Assembly (NCBI GenBank): GCA_034437895.1
Contig: DAOTTO010000350.1
Location: forward strand, 1 to 8,632
Origin: JANRLJ01 sp034437895
GTDB taxonomy: Bacteria; Chloroflexota; Anaerolineae; Aggregatilineales; Phototrophicaceae
Direction of reading: 5' to 3'
DNA length: 8,632 bases
Shown: positions 6,394 through 8,632 of the stretch, piece by piece
Layout of the letters: each line of letters starts with the position of its first letter
How positions within the stretch are numbered: the stretch's first letter is position 1
The notes under the pieces: generated by a model
The model's input: the letters and a program-made list of their open reading frames with translations, nothing else
What the model was told of the DNA's origin: nothing
Database searches by the model: none
Program-made: the position numbers and the translations under genes

Positions 6394-8514
6394 GTGGAAA
6401 CCATAGCAGCGCCTTATCCGCCGATTGACCAGACTGATCCGCGTTTGTTATATGTGCTACGCAACTTAACTGCTCAAACCGCTTCGGATATGGGGTGTGT
6501 TTATGTCCGCAATGTAGATACCAATGCACCAGAAATCTCGGCTGTTTATCCGGCAGAGGTCAGCCCAATGCCGGATTGGGTGATGATGATGCAATGGCTG
6601 AGTGAGCGTTTGGAACGGATTAAACCCAACAGCTTACAGTCTGACAACACCCCTCAGTTCTATTCGCTGGATGAAACGATGGGCTTTGCGGGTGCGGCGT
6701 TGTGGGCGTTTCTTATTCCGCCAGATATTTCGGGTGGTATCGTCTTATTCTTTAAAGAACGTGGCAGCACGTTTACCACAGAGCGCGCTCCCGACATCCC
6801 TGTTCTGATCGACCTCGCACAAACGGCTTTAGAAAATCAGCATTTGGTGGAAAAACTTCTGACGACGGAAGCAATGGCTTATACCGCGCAAGCGATTGCC
6901 AAAGATCCTTCGCCCCAGAGCATCGTCCATGTGATGCGCGACCACATCTTCGATATCCATGTTTCCAGCAGTACGATTTTGCTTTATGGGCCGGCTGATG
7001 TAGAGCGCCCCAACGGCCCTTTTGATTACCTTGAGATTGCGGCCTCATGGTCACAAGAACTTGGCAGTGGTCAATTGATCGGGCAGACCTTTCCGTTGGA
7101 ACCTTTCCAACCTTGGTTGCAACAACTGGAATACGATAAAAAGCTGACCATTATCGACTTGAAAGATTTTCTGCTCACGTTGGACAGCTTCAGCCAAGAC
7201 ATTATTGATCGCCTGCAAGCCCAATCCATCACGATCTTACCGCTTCAATCCCATAAGCGCCGGCTGGGGCTGCTGGTATTGACGACGGACAAAGCGCACG
7301 AATTTAGCGCGTTTGAACTGCGGACGTTCCAGATCATCTGCGAATTCCTCACGATGACGACGCTTACCGAAATCGTGCAGCAGCAGAGTAATTACGTCCA
7401 ACAAATACGCGCCGCGCTGCTCGATGCCGTGACTAACGGCGTGTTGATGGTGCATCCAGATGAACGTGCAACGATCTTGACCATCAATAAGCAGTTTACC
7501 GAGATGTTCGGCTTTAAAGAAGACGAAGCACAAGGCGCTTCTTTATGGGCGCTGTTTGAAGACATCCGTGTCGCCCCTCATGTGCGCCGCGATCTCTTGA
7601 AGAAATGGCAAGAAAGCGGCCCCATCCAGCGCGACGAAGGCGAATTTAAGCTGGTGAACGCACGAGGAATCGCCAGCGATCTTGAATGGTATAGCGCTCC
7701 GGTGTATCAGGATAAAGACTTTATCGGGCGCATCTACACGTTTCATGATGTAACGACCAAACGCTCGGCGGAACGCTTGCGCTCCGAACTACTGGCACGA
7801 GTCTCGCACGAACTCCGCACCCCGCTGACCTCGATCAGTGGTTTCGCTCAGTTTATCTTGGATAAAGAGAAAGATACTCTGCCGGATTCGGCGCGCCAAT
7901 ATACCGAAATTATCTTAAAAAGCGCCCATCAACTGACGACGCTGTTTAATGATATGATCGAAATCACCCGTGCCAACGCAGGCGAACTTAAGCTCCACAT
8001 GACGAATGCCTCTATCGCGGACATCATTATCGAAACCGTTGCCAAGCTGGAAATGCAATATAAGCACCGCAAGCAAAAGGTCATCATGGGCGTTGATGAT
8101 GATCTGCCCGCAGTTTATGTCGATATTGACCGCCTTGGGCAAGTGCTGACCAATCTCGTTTATAACGCGATCAAATATGGCCCGGAAAAAGGCGAAATCC
8201 GCGTGACCAATGTGCTGGCGACCAAGCGTACCGATTTACCCAAAAGCGCCCCGCAAGAAACCTTCCTACCGTGCATCGTCGTGAGTGTAATCGATCAAGG
8301 TGCTGGCCTCAATGAAGCCGATGCCGAGCGTGTTTTCTTGCCGTTTTATCGTACGCGCGCCACCCGCGCCGCCAATATCGAGGGCGTGGGCTTGGGCTTA
8401 GCCGTCTCGCGCAGCATCATCGAACTGCACGGTGGGAGGATTTGGGCGGAGGCTCCGCTCAAGAATAAACCTAGCGGGCGCTTCTTCTTCACCATCCCAG
8501 TAACAGAAAATTAA
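6394..8514 (+). CDS. Soluble multi-sensor histidine kinase (GAF-GAF-PAS-HisKA-HATPase)
   Basis: A 706-residue kinase, the likely partner of the OmpR-type regulator upstream. Order: a GAF-like domain (about 15-145), a linker helix, a second GAF-like domain (about 160-325), a helix, a PAS domain (about 340-455, with NGVLMV, INKQFTEMFGF and a PAC-like IGRIYTFHDVTTKR), HisKA with H472 in SHELRTPL, and HATPase_c with the N box (NLVYNAIKYG, N587 and N591), G1 (DQGAGL, D634) and G2 (GVGLGLA, 664-668). The HisKA/ATPase half is canonical. The two GAF domains are assigned from overall pattern and are less certain. No TM helix or signal peptide is seen, so the signal is cytoplasmic. The start is GTG at 6394: a TAG at 6376 blocks upstream extension, and the next in-frame ATG (residue 33) would cut into the first domain. 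No clear Shine-Dalgarno precedes it, so translation may depend on the upstream gene. Confidence 0.94.
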   Translation: METIAAPYPPIDQTDPRLLYVLRNLTAQTASDMGCVYVRNVDTNAPEISAVYPAEVSPMPDWVMMMQWLSERLERIKPNSLQSDNTPQFYSLDETMGFAGAALWAFLIPPDISGGIVLFFKERGSTFTTERAPDIPVLIDLAQTALENQHLVEKLLTTEAMAYTAQAIAKDPSPQSIVHVMRDHIFDIHVSSSTILLYGPADVERPNGPFDYLEIAASWSQELGSGQLIGQTFPLEPFQPWLQQLEYDKKLTIIDLKDFLLTLDSFSQDIIDRLQAQSITILPLQSHKRRLGLLVLTTDKAHEFSAFELRTFQIICEFLTMTTLTEIVQQQSNYVQQIRAALLDAVTNGVLMVHPDERATILTINKQFTEMFGFKEDEAQGASLWALFEDIRVAPHVRRDLLKKWQESGPIQRDEGEFKLVNARGIASDLEWYSAPVYQDKDFIGRIYTFHDVTTKRSAERLRSELLARVSHELRTPLTSISGFAQFILDKEKDTLPDSARQYTEIILKSAHQLTTLFNDMIEITRANAGELKLHMTNASIADIIIETVAKLEMQYKHRKQKVIMGVDDDLPAVYVDIDRLGQVLTNLVYNAIKYGPEKGEIRVTNVLATKRTDLPKSAPQETFLPCIVVSVIDQGAGLNEADAERVFLPFYRTRATRAANIEGVGLGLAVSRSIIELHGGRIWAEAPLKNKPSGRFFFTIPVTEN

Positions 8515-8527
8515 CGCTGTCGTTGAG

Positions 8528-8632
8528 CTACAAAAGCAACTCTTTTAACGCTTTCAACAATGCGTCGGCATCGGTGCGGGTGTTATAGCCCTGAAATGAC
8601 ACGCGGATGAAGGTCTGCGCGTTCCACAAAAT
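8528..8632 (-). CDS. C-terminal end of a probable class V aminotransferase (partial)
   Basis: Only the last 34 codons and the TAG stop are inside the window; the gene enters from the right edge. The visible peptide, with FIRVSFQGYNT and DADALLKALKELL, matches the usual C-terminal strand-helix of PLP-dependent class V aminotransferases (cysteine desulfurase or isopenicillin-N-epimerase-like). The catalytic Lys and substrate-defining parts are outside, so substrate and subfamily cannot be judged. It converges on the second kinase with 13 nt between the two stop codons. Confidence 0.6.
   Translation of the reverse strand: MLWNAQTFIRVSFQGYNTRTDADALLKALKELLL

Noticed and set aside
6392..6406. ATG at 6392 as the start of the second kinase
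   Set aside because: It is out of frame with the kinase and meets a TAG after four codons. The overlapping GTG at 6394 is in frame.
8511..8550. Possible terminator hairpin between the second kinase and the aminotransferase (GTTG...CAAC followed by TCTTTT)
   Set aside because: The stem is only four base pairs before a bulge and the T-run is short, too weak to call.
1..8632. CRISPR array, tRNA, rRNA or insertion sequence
   Set aside because: No regularly spaced repeats, cloverleaf-like sequence, rRNA segments or transposase frames were seen.

Overview
This looks like a chromosomal window from a free-living bacterium with moderate GC content. My best guess, by inference only, is Chloroflexota (Anaerolineae-like). 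The reasons are the long class A PBP-like protein with C-terminal Ig-like domains and a Cys-flanked SGLLPT motif, the soluble multi-GAF histidine kinases, and the style of the single-domain receiver. There is no rRNA, tRNA, CRISPR array or transposase.

Layout. (1) 1-2984, minus strand: a large penicillin-binding-protein-like gene of at least 994 codons, with its 3' end outside the window. It has the class A architecture (cytoplasmic basic tail, TM anchor, glycosyltransferase, transpeptidase, two Ig-like domains), but all three transpeptidase active-site motifs are replaced. (2) 5318 down to 3078, minus strand: a compact three-gene operon of a carboxymuconolactone decarboxylase/AhpD-like protein without its two catalytic cysteines, a soluble GAF histidine kinase, and a single-domain response regulator. 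The junctions are a 1-nt TAATG overlap and a 32-nt overlap. (3) 5319-5594: an AT-rich divergent regulatory region with a good sigma70-type promoter to the right, a weaker one to the left, and a perfect 8-bp inverted repeat at the predicted left start point. (4) 5595-8514, plus strand: a second two-component pair, an OmpR/PhoB-type DNA-binding regulator followed by a 706-residue soluble histidine kinase with GAF-GAF-PAS-HisKA-HATPase order. (5) 8528-8632, minus strand: the last 34 codons of what looks like a class V aminotransferase, converging on the second kinase.

How they may work together. Both kinases lack membrane segments, so both probably read cytoplasmic signals. The left module has a kinase and a receiver with no output domain. 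The right module supplies the only DNA-binding regulator. The shared promoter region makes cross-regulation plausible, but this is inference. The most unusual features are two conserved enzyme folds that have lost their catalytic residues while keeping intact reading frames: the PBP-like protein and the AhpD-like protein that heads the kinase operon. Both look like proteins turned to structural, binding or sensing roles.
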